25,282 bases of DNA, taken from IMG/VR virus record IMGVR_UViG_3300049005_000046, positions 1 to 25,282 of that record, one strand, 5' to 3'. A program made the translations under genes and the position numbers. The notes below the pieces were generated by a model that was not told the origin of the DNA, did not search any database, and worked only from the letters and a program-made list of their open reading frames with translations. Shown one piece after another: positions 1 to 5,789 of the stretch (the stretch's first letter is position 1; each line of letters starts with the position of its first letter). The stretch comes from a virus.

Positions 1-64
1 GACGGCTCGCCGGCCCCGCTCCCCTTCCCCCCACGGAGGGTTCCTGGGCGGGGTCTTTCGGGCG

Positions 65-2068
65 TCAGGCGGCCGGGCAGAGCACGCTTTCCGCCGCGCC
101 TGTCGCACCGGACGCGCACAGCGGGACGGTCAGCAGCCTGGCGTCGTAGCACCTCTTCCCGACCATCAGCCCCTCCTCGGAAAAGAGGGCCGTGTACTTG
201 TTGGTCTCCAGGAGGGTGGAGTCGTAGATGCCGTCGAGCGTGATCACGCTCGCCTGGCCGGCGAAGAACGTGCCGGCCGGGTAGAGAAGGATCTTGACGG
301 TCGCCGGCCACGTCTTGCTGGGGGTCGCCCCGCCGATGTCGGTCGCCGTCCCGGAGATCAGCGCGTCCTGCCAGTCGTAGACGCGTTGGACGGCGACGCC
401 GCGCAGCGCCAACCACTGCGTGACCTGCTGGTCGGTGACGGACAGCATGTCCACGCCCGTCCTTTTCGCCAAGTCCGACCGCAGCACCCCATCGAGCCAG
501 TCGGGGATGATGCACTCCACCGTCGCTTCCTGCGGCAGCCGGTACTTGTACCGGATGTCGGTGACCTGCAACTCGATCAGCCCGAGGACCGACGCGGTCG
601 CGCCCGGCCCGTACGGCGCGTTGCCGGACCCGGGCACGGTGATGGTGACGGCGGTGGCGAGCGCCGCCATCCGCTTGATCTTCTCCGCGTTCACCCGGTG
701 GGCGTGCGCGATCAGCGCGTTCTCGGTGACGTACTTGACCATCTCCGGATACCCGACCTGCTGCAGGATGCCGGCCTGGATGCACAGGCCGACCGCGTCC
801 AGCCGCGTCTCGCTGAACGGCGGGCAGGTCACCTCGTAGCACGGCTTGACGTCGCCGGCGATATTCTGCGCCTCCGTCTGGATGAACCCGGTGGCCGAGT
901 AGATGGCGCTGAAGTCGGGCGGGGTCGGCCACCTCAGGCCGCCGCGCATCACGGTGACGGTGGGGATGTTCACCATCCCGTCCTCCGACGCCGTGCCGCA
1001 CAGGTCATACAGGACCTCGGACGGTGCGCACCAGCCGCCGGCGGCCACCAGGCTGCCGCCGGGGAGGGTCTTCTCGTTCGCGGCCCGCTCCACGGCCTGC
1101 CAGTCGCCTTCGTCCCGCACCGTCAGCCCTGGGTCGGAGTGGCGGCGGAGGGTGATGATGCCGGCCTGCATCTGCCGGTTGGCCCCCAGCCGGGCCATCG
1201 CCTGCATCTTCCGGGACACCGCGTCGACCACCTGGTCCATGTCGTCCAGGTCGGCGCCGGCCGGCACGCCGGGGATGTCGGCGGCGGCGATCGCCGTGTA
1301 CTTCCGCTGCGCCTTCCGCTGCGGCGGCCCGCTGGTCGGGATGGCGCCGAGGGGGACGCGGGGGCGGGGGACGCCGGCGGCCGCCACCGGCTCCGGGACC
1401 GGCTGGGCCGGAGGCGCCGGCGGTGCCTGCTGCTGGGGAGGTGCGGTCGGCGGCTGCCCGGCCGGCGGCGGTTGCGGTGGGGGCGGGGGCGGTGGCGGGT
1501 CGGCGGGCGGCGGCTGGGGCTGGCCGCCTGCCTGCCCGCCGTCGCCGGGGTCGGGCTGGTTCGGTGTGCCGCCGCCTTCGCCGCCTTCGCCGCCTTCGCC
1601 GCCTTCGCCGGCGGGATCGGCGGGGTCGGGGTCCGGCGGGGTGGTCGCGGCGTGGACGCGGGCAGCGATGTCGGCCGCCCGCTGCTGTGCCGCCGCGCGA
1701 GCTTCGTCGGCGGCGTGCCGCTCGGCCTGCACCGCCTCGACCACATCGGCCAGGGCCTCCATGGAGGCGAGGTCGGCGTCGGTGTGGTCGGTGCGGTCGG
1801 ACAGTCCCTGAAACTGGTCCAGGGCCTGCTGGCCGACCGAGTCGAGGTCGACCGCCACCTCGGGGTTGGCGAGGAAGGCGCGGAGCGCCGCCGCCCTGTC
1901 CTCGGGCGTGGAGGAAGCGTGCTGCCGGGCGACGTCGAGAAGCTGGCTGAGGAAGTCCACTGCTGCCCCCACGGACAGGGAGTCGACCGCGGTTTCCGTC
2001 GCGGTCCCGTCCTCCCGGCCCTCAGCCTGCGGAGCAACCTGCCCACACGTAGTGGGGCGGTTGTTCAC
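65..2068 (-). CDS. Major capsid protein with fused N-terminal scaffold-like region
   Basis: This is the phage major head protein, assembling the icosahedral shell. From the GTG chosen at 2068 it is 667 aa. The N-terminal part (about residues 30-150) is acidic, helical and rich in Ala/Glu/Gln, like a scaffold or delta domain. It is followed by a Gly/Pro-rich linker holding GGE repeats and long proline runs, and then by the shell domain (about residues 240-667), which contains VAAGGWCAPSEVLYDL, FIQTEAQNIAGDVKPCYEV and a C-terminal portion typical of actinophage HK97-fold capsid proteins. Start is uncertain: the frame is open to 2227, GTG 2068, 1972 and 1960 are alternatives, and none has a clear Shine-Dalgarno. 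The maturation protease, portal and terminase upstream on the same strand support the assignment. Oddly, the gene is separated from the protease by an oppositely oriented plus-strand cassette, so it probably has its own promoter; TACAGT just before GTG 2068 could be a -10 element. Family identity is inferred from sequence pattern, not from a search. Confidence 0.85.
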   Translation of the reverse strand: MNNRPTTCGQVAPQAEGREDGTATETAVDSLSVGAAVDFLSQLLDVARQHASSTPEDRAAALRAFLANPEVAVDLDSVGQQALDQFQGLSDRTDHTDADLASMEALADVVEAVQAERHAADEARAAAQQRAADIAARVHAATTPPDPDPADPAGEGGEGGEGGEGGGTPNQPDPGDGGQAGGQPQPPPADPPPPPPPPQPPPAGQPPTAPPQQQAPPAPPAQPVPEPVAAAGVPRPRVPLGAIPTSGPPQRKAQRKYTAIAAADIPGVPAGADLDDMDQVVDAVSRKMQAMARLGANRQMQAGIITLRRHSDPGLTVRDEGDWQAVERAANEKTLPGGSLVAAGGWCAPSEVLYDLCGTASEDGMVNIPTVTVMRGGLRWPTPPDFSAIYSATGFIQTEAQNIAGDVKPCYEVTCPPFSETRLDAVGLCIQAGILQQVGYPEMVKYVTENALIAHAHRVNAEKIKRMAALATAVTITVPGSGNAPYGPGATASVLGLIELQVTDIRYKYRLPQEATVECIIPDWLDGVLRSDLAKRTGVDMLSVTDQQVTQWLALRGVAVQRVYDWQDALISGTATDIGGATPSKTWPATVKILLYPAGTFFAGQASVITLDGIYDSTLLETNKYTALFSEEGLMVGKRCYDARLLTVPLCASGATGAAESVLCPAA
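1571..1606. repeat. 9-bp tandem repeat, four units, inside capsid gene
   Basis: The plus-strand unit GCCGCCTTC occurs four times in a row. On the coding (minus) strand it encodes repeated Glu-Gly-Gly in the linker between the scaffold-like and shell regions. The unit length is a multiple of three, so copy number changes would only lengthen or shorten the linker. Confidence 0.9.
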
Positions 2069-2174
2069 GACTGTAGCTGATGAGGCGCGGGTGGTTTGGG
2101 GGTTGCCGGCTGGCCTGTCGAGTGGCGGTGGGACTATTGGGGTGGTTTGGGTGTGAGAGAGCCGCACTACCTGC

Positions 2175-2795
2175 GTGAAGGGGTGCGGTGGTGTCCGTGC
2201 GGTGGTCTCCGCGGTGACGGCTCTCACCCCACCCCAGCACCCGCTCGTCTGGCGGGCGCTGAACCTCGCGCACGCCTTCTACCGGGGTCGGCGGCCGGCG
2301 GTGGGGCGGGAACCGCTGACGGCCCACACCATGCGCTTCCTTCGCCACCTTGAGCGCCACGTCGACGCGCCGGCGCCGGAGCTGGTCGCGGCCGCGCTCC
2401 TCCACCACGCGCTCGACGGGCCCGGCTCGCGCGAGGCCGCGCTGCGCGCTGTCGCACGAGGCTGCGGCTGGCAGGTCGCGCGGGTGGTCGAGGCGTTCCA
2501 AGACCAAGCCGATCGTGTCGGCCGGCCCGCCCCGCCCGGCCCGCCGACCACCCTCACAGAGTTGTGGGCGAGCTGGTTGGTGGCCTGCGAGCACCACGTG
2601 GTCCTGACCGCCCTCCTCCACCTCGCCCCGCCCGAGGAACTGGTGGCGACGGCCGACTGGTACCTGCCGGCCGTCCGCCGGTTCCTGGAAGGCAGCCGCG
2701 ACCACCTCCTCACCCTCCTCGCGGTTGAGCTGGCGGTGGCCATCGATGCCGTCGACCACGCCGCCGAGTGGGAAGCACGGAATGTGAGGGGTTGA
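2175..2795 (+). CDS. HD-like domain protein (degenerate metal motif), first gene of RiPP-like cassette
   Basis: This 206-aa, alpha-helical protein resembles the HD hydrolase fold of RelA/SpoT-type (p)ppGpp hydrolases: an early His-containing helix (LAHAFYRG), then HTMRFLRHL, then AAALLHHALDGPG where the family normally has L-L-H-D, and a later helix with ACEHH. The Asp of the hallmark HD doublet is replaced by His, so metal-dependent phosphohydrolase activity is doubtful. The GTG at 2175 has GAGAGAG 13 nt upstream; GTG 2202 and GTG 2214 are alternatives, and the recognisable domain begins just after them. It is divergent from the capsid gene and about 90 nt before the radical SAM gene, so it probably belongs to the same cassette. 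Its role is unknown; substrate binding, regulation or peptide processing are possible. Confidence 0.7.
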   Translation: MKGCGGVRAVVSAVTALTPPQHPLVWRALNLAHAFYRGRRPAVGREPLTAHTMRFLRHLERHVDAPAPELVAAALLHHALDGPGSREAALRAVARGCGWQVARVVEAFQDQADRVGRPAPPGPPTTLTELWASWLVACEHHVVLTALLHLAPPEELVATADWYLPAVRRFLEGSRDHLLTLLAVELAVAIDAVDHAAEWEARNVRG

Positions 2796-2861
2796 CGGCG
2801 GACGGTCGCCGGGGTGGGATAGGGCCGGGTTTGGGTGCTTTGGGGAGAGCCGAGTCCCTCG

Positions 2862-2878
2862 TGTCCGAATATCGGAGG
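2862..2878 (+). promoter_or_regulatory. Hairpin/ribosome-site module before radical SAM gene
   Basis: TGTCCGAATATCGGAGG contains a 5-bp inverted repeat (TCCGA/TCGGA, 3-nt gap) whose right arm runs into the Shine-Dalgarno GGAGG. It ends 7 nt before the TTG start of the radical SAM gene. The same 17 nt with one mismatch, at identical spacing, precede the gene at 22610. Confidence 0.6.
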
Positions 2879-2885
2879 AGGCAGG

Positions 2886-4046
2886 TTGAGCACCCCCACC
2901 ACCACACCGACCACCACCCCGACCAGGCTGGCCGGGCGGGAGCTGGTCGCCGCCCGCTTCCTCACCCACCACCTGATCGTCAGGCAGGGCAGCGAGCGCG
3001 GCCTCACCGTCCCCGCCGCCCACTACCGGGCGCTGGAGAGCGCGCCACCCGACAAGCCGCCGCCCGGATGGCTGGTCGACGCGGCCCGCGAAGCCTGGGG
3101 CGTCGACGTGGCCGACGACCTGGCCGACCGGCCGACCCGCCCCACCATCCTCTTCCGCGACCCATCACCGTACGGATACGGCAGGGCAAGCTACGAGCTC
3201 AACCTCGGCTGCAACTACGACTGCGAACACTGCTACCTCGGCCTGAAGCGGTTCGAGGGCCTGGCCTGGCCAGACCGGAAACGCCTCCTCCACCTGCTCG
3301 CCGACGCGGGGGTGGTGTGGTTGCAGTTGACCGGCGGGGAACCGCTGATCGATCGCCTCTTCCTCCCCACCTACCAGCTCGCCTGGCAGCTCGGGATGAT
3401 GATCACGATCTCCAGCAACGGGTCACGCCTCGCCAACCCCGACATCCTCCACACCCTCACCACCCACCGGCCATACCGGATCACGTTGAGCGTGTACGGG
3501 GCGACCGCGGACGCCTACGACTCCTTGACCCGCCGCCCCGGCTCCTACCGCAAGTTCATGAAGGGGCTGACCGCCGCCCACCACGCGGGTCTGCCGCTGC
3601 GCCTCAACCTCGTTCTCACCCGCCACAACGCCCACGAGGCCGACGCGATGGCCGCGATAGCCGACGGGCTCGGCATCCCCCACCACTCCTACAGCAACAT
3701 CTCGCCCACCATTTACGGCGGGGCGGAGGCGCTGCCGTCCCAGTCGACGGAGTACCTGAAGAAGCGGAAGCCGTTCACCGGCTGCAACGCCGGCCACACC
3801 TTCTTCCACGTCGACCCGCACGGCCGCGCCAGCATCTGCAAGATCGGCCGGGAGCCCAACGTCCCGCTGGTCGAGGAAGGCATCACCAGCCTGGCCCGCC
3901 TCGGGCACATCGCCGACGGCCTCCTGACCCGCCAGGGCGGCTGCTCCGGCTGCACCCTGTCCGGGTCGTGTGGGACGTGCATGCCGCTCGCCGCCCTCTA
4001 CCGGAAGGCCGGCGCGGACAAGACCGCCTACTGCCAGCACCGCTGA
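2886..4046 (+). CDS. Radical SAM/SPASM peptide maturase (RiPP-modifying)
   Basis: This 386-aa protein is a radical S-adenosylmethionine enzyme with a C-terminal SPASM domain, expected to modify a ribosomal peptide in the cytosol. The TTG at 2886 was chosen because GGAGGAG lies 5-6 nt upstream; an earlier in-frame start at 2835 lacks this. Residues 1-100 form an N-terminal region that could bind the precursor. The CX3CX2C cluster motif is C109-N-Y-D-C113-E-H-C116, followed by LTGGEPL (SAM binding) and ISSNGS. The C-terminus has the seven-cysteine SPASM pattern: C300, then a GX4C ending at C318, C353-X2-C356-X5-C362-X2-C365 and C383, ligands for two auxiliary 4Fe-4S clusters. The next gene, 30 nt downstream, encodes a 60-aa peptide with an ideal ribosome site, its likely substrate. 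The reaction (thioether, C-C link, epimerisation or other) cannot be read from sequence. An anaerobic sulfatase maturase was considered, but no sulfatase is nearby. Confidence 0.9.
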   Translation: MSTPTTTPTTTPTRLAGRELVAARFLTHHLIVRQGSERGLTVPAAHYRALESAPPDKPPPGWLVDAAREAWGVDVADDLADRPTRPTILFRDPSPYGYGRASYELNLGCNYDCEHCYLGLKRFEGLAWPDRKRLLHLLADAGVVWLQLTGGEPLIDRLFLPTYQLAWQLGMMITISSNGSRLANPDILHTLTTHRPYRITLSVYGATADAYDSLTRRPGSYRKFMKGLTAAHHAGLPLRLNLVLTRHNAHEADAMAAIADGLGIPHHSYSNISPTIYGGAEALPSQSTEYLKKRKPFTGCNAGHTFFHVDPHGRASICKIGREPNVPLVEEGITSLARLGHIADGLLTRQGGCSGCTLSGSCGTCMPLAALYRKAGADKTAYCQHR

Positions 4047-4076
4047 ACCGCCCCACGCTGAAGGAGGTACTCGCTC

Positions 4077-4259
4077 ATGCCACCTGTCCCCATCGCTCTC
4101 CTCACCCGCCCGCCCAGCTCCGACACCCCGCCGGCTGACGCCCCAGCTGACGAAATGGTCGGCGGGCTGATCGGCGAGGTGACCGTCATCGGTGACCTGG
4201 ACAAGGTGGTCGAGACCACCATGTGCAGCTGCGCGGCGGGCGACGACGCGCCCTACTGA
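4077..4259 (+). CDS. Putative RiPP precursor peptide (60 aa)
   Basis: This small peptide has a textbook Shine-Dalgarno (AAGGAGGT, 8 nt before ATG) and starts 30 nt after the radical SAM/SPASM gene. Its layout resembles a RiPP precursor: a Pro/Thr-rich N-terminus, a central leader-like stretch with IGEVTVIGDLDKVVETT, then a short C-terminal candidate core MCSCAAGDDAPY with two Cys, two Asp and a terminal Tyr. The segment DLDKVVE is reminiscent of the FxLD leader of actinobacterial lanthipeptides, but no lanthionine synthetase is present here, so this may be chance or a shared recognition motif. Likely modified residues are Cys, Asp, Thr or Tyr; which one is not known. No protease or exporter is evident in the cassette. 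Confidence that it is translated is high; that it is a precursor is inference from position, size and residues. Confidence 0.75.
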   Translation: MPPVPIALLTRPPSSDTPPADAPADEMVGGLIGEVTVIGDLDKVVETTMCSCAAGDDAPY

Positions 4260-4323
4260 ACCCCGCGCTGAAGCCGGCCGGCATCGGGCGTGTCGTTGCG
4301 ATAGCCACCCGCCAGCCGGCCAC

Positions 4324-4329
4324 TAGCCT
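4324..4329 (+). promoter_or_regulatory. Putative -10 of leaderless promoter for APH-like kinase
   Basis: TAGCCT matches the actinobacterial -10 pattern and ends 6 nt before the GTG at 4336. No Shine-Dalgarno is present. No convincing -35 was found at 17-19 nt. A GGCCGGC/GCCGGCC inverted repeat (4276-4282, 4315-4321) just upstream may end the preceding transcript. Confidence 0.4.
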
Positions 4330-4335
4330 GCCTCG

Positions 4336-5142
4336 GTGGCGTTGAGCCGTGTCGCGTGGGACGAGCTGGGCGACGAGGTGCGGGCAGCGGTCGCTGCTCG
4401 CACCGGCCGCCTGCTTGACGTGCAGATGGCGGGGGAAGGGATGAACTCACCCATCGCCTTCCACCTCACCACCCTCACCGGCCGCGTCTTCCTCAAGGGC
4501 CTCCACCGCGACCACCGCGGCGGTGTCGAGGCGCAGCAGCGGGAAGCCGCCGTCAACCCCTACGTCGCCCACCTCACCGCCCGCATCCTGTGGCAGGCGG
4601 AGGTGGCCGGCTGGCACCTGCTGGCCTTCGAGCACCTGCCGGGCCGGCACGCCGACTACCACCCCGACGCCCACGACCTCCCCCAGGTCGTCCGGCTCAT
4701 CGACCAGCTCACCGCCACCCCGCCGCCGCCTCACGACGTCCCGGTCAGGCAGGCCGGGCAGCGGTGGGCCGCCTACCTCCCGCCCGGCGCGGAGGAACTG
4801 CTCGACGGCACGACGCTCCTCCACACCGACCTCAGCCCCGACAACGTGCTGGTGGACGGCGACACCGCCCGCCTGATCGACTGGGCGTGGCCGACGGTCG
4901 GCGCGCCGTGGATCGACCCGGCCGTCCTTGCCTTCCAGCTCATCGCCGCCGGCCACCCACCCCGCCAGGCCGAGCAGTGGGCGGCCAGGACCGCCGCATG
5001 GTCGTGCGGGACGCGGGAAGCGGTCGACGCCTTCGCCGCGGCCAACAGCAGCCTGTGGGAGGAGATCGCGCGGCAGGACCCGACACCGTGGAAGAAGGAG
5101 CTGGCGGCCGCCGCGTACGCGTGGGCCGACTACCGCTTCTGA
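4336..5142 (+). CDS. APH/choline-kinase-fold phosphotransferase
   Basis: This 268-aa cytosolic kinase belongs to the aminoglycoside phosphotransferase (APH) superfamily. The N-lobe includes GEGMNSPIAFHL and RVFLKGLHRD; the C-lobe carries the catalytic Brenner motif H163-T-D165-L-S-P-D-N170 and the metal-binding IDW (D182), followed by GAPWIDPAVL, all as in active members. Length is normal for the family. The GTG at 4336 lacks a ribosome site, but a -10-like TAGCCT lies 6 nt upstream, suggesting leaderless translation. It follows the precursor-like peptide by 76 nt on the same strand, so it may phosphorylate the peptide, a cofactor or a small molecule; similarity to APH does not by itself show antibiotic resistance. 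It could also be an unrelated cargo gene. Confidence 0.85.
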   Translation: MALSRVAWDELGDEVRAAVAARTGRLLDVQMAGEGMNSPIAFHLTTLTGRVFLKGLHRDHRGGVEAQQREAAVNPYVAHLTARILWQAEVAGWHLLAFEHLPGRHADYHPDAHDLPQVVRLIDQLTATPPPPHDVPVRQAGQRWAAYLPPGAEELLDGTTLLHTDLSPDNVLVDGDTARLIDWAWPTVGAPWIDPAVLAFQLIAAGHPPRQAEQWAARTAAWSCGTREAVDAFAAANSSLWEEIARQDPTPWKKELAAAAYAWADYRF

Positions 5143-5184
5143 TCCGGAGTTCACACCCGGGCCGCCTCGCGGACCTATAGGGGT

Positions 5185-5364
5185 ATGGACGAGAACGAGC
5201 CGATCGCGGACGTCCTGCGGGACGTCCTTGATCTCATCGACCAGCTTGTCGCCCGGATCACGGACGACGAGATCGAGGAGCGCCGACGCCGCGTCCTCGC
5301 CCGCGCGCAAGGCCGGCCAGCCGGAAGGTGTCGGGCAGGCGGAACGCGAAAGCCGGCCGGGTGA
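5185..5364 (+). CDS. Small acidic helical protein (59 aa)
   Basis: The ATG at 5185 opens a 59-codon frame. The first 40 residues are strongly helical and amphipathic (DVLRDVLDLIDQLVARIT, then an acidic/basic EIEERRRRV segment), followed by a basic Gly/Arg tail. The upstream sequence CTATAGGGGT may combine a -10 and a weak AGGGG ribosome site. It lies 42 nt after the kinase on the same strand, and its stop codon is inside the left arm of the strong hairpin that ends the plus-strand cassette. Function unknown. Codon use (high G/C at third positions in the first 40 codons) supports coding. Confidence 0.6.
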   Translation: MDENEPIADVLRDVLDLIDQLVARITDDEIEERRRRVLARAQGRPAGRCRAGGTRKPAG

Positions 5365-5399
5365 AGTGGACGGCTCCTTGGAGCCTTCACCCGGCCGGC
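5352..5399. terminator. Bidirectional terminator-like hairpin
   Basis: A perfect 15-bp inverted repeat (GCCGGCCGGGTGAAG at 5352-5366, complement at 5385-5399) encloses a second stem GGCTCC/GGAGCC (5372-5377, 5380-5385). It lies between the convergent plus-strand cassette and the minus-strand head genes. There is no strong U tract, as is common in high-GC actinobacteria. Confidence 0.75.
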
Positions 5400-5435
5400 C
5401 GGCCTGCGACGCAGGACCCTTCCCTACCGCTCACG

Positions 5436-5627
5436 TTACCCGGTTGTGGTGATGGCGGGCAGGGGAGGTGGGTCCGGCTCAGCTCCCCACCTGCCGAGCA
5501 CGGCGCCGACCCACAGGCCCGCGACGCCGGCGAGCGCGAGCCAGAACAGGGTGCGGGCGAGCCGGCAGCGGGGCCGGTAGCGGGACCGGCTCACGCTCGC
5601 CATGCGGGCCCTCGGGCGGGCCTTCAT
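5436..5627 (-). CDS. Small membrane protein, single TM
   Basis: This 63-aa protein has a basic N-terminus (KARPRARMASVSRSRYRPRC), one hydrophobic segment (about residues 25-46, LARTLFWLALAGVAGLWVGAVL) and a short Pro-rich tail. Predicted topology is N-in with the tail outside. Its ATG overlaps the stop of the preceding small gene (ATGA), so translation is probably coupled. It is the last gene of the portal-protease operon before the terminator. Function unknown. Confidence 0.6.
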   Translation of the reverse strand: MKARPRARMASVSRSRYRPRCRLARTLFWLALAGVAGLWVGAVLGRWGAEPDPPPLPAITTTG

Positions 5628-5788
5628 GCCGGCTTGGTGACGACGACACCGCCGGTCGCCACCCGCGCCGCCTCCGCCTCGGCGGCTGTCAGATACGGGC
5701 CGTGCTCCTTCCCGTCCGGAGCCCGCACGACGTACTTCTCCCGCGCCGACCTGTTGCCGCTGTTGTTCCCGCCGCATCCGCAGCCCAT
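5624..5788 (-). CDS. Small Cys/Gly-rich N-terminus protein (DUF7196-like)
   Basis: This 54-aa protein begins MGCGCGGNNSGN and continues with KYVVRAPDGKEHGPYLTAAEAEAARVATGG, a compact beta-beta-alpha shape. Similar tiny proteins with a CxCGG start are common next to capsid protease genes in actinophages (DUF7196-like, from memory). The ATG at 5788 is preceded by GGGAG at a suitable distance and lies 1 nt after the protease stop. The two cysteines could bind metal. Function unknown, possibly a head accessory protein. Confidence 0.7.
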   Translation of the reverse strand: MGCGCGGNNSGNRSAREKYVVRAPDGKEHGPYLTAAEAEAARVATGGVVVTKPA

Positions 5789-5789
5789 G

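Noticed and set aside
1-64. Possible terminator or ribosome site at the left edge
   Set aside because: CCCCGC/GCGGGG can pair only over 6 bp with a long loop, and the next gene lies outside the window.
1571-1606. CRISPR-like repeat
   Set aside because: It is a short in-frame tandem repeat without spacers.
386-2080. Long plus-strand open frames opposite the capsid gene
   Set aside because: They are typical high-GC antisense shadows with Gly/Arg/Val/Asp-rich products; the minus frame has clear capsid features.
2886-4046. Anaerobic sulfatase-maturating enzyme
   Set aside because: The SPASM pattern is shared, but there is no sulfatase nearby and a precursor-like peptide follows directly.
4336-5142. 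Antibiotic resistance gene
   Set aside because: The APH fold is shared by many kinases, and the RiPP-like setting makes a resistance call unsupported.
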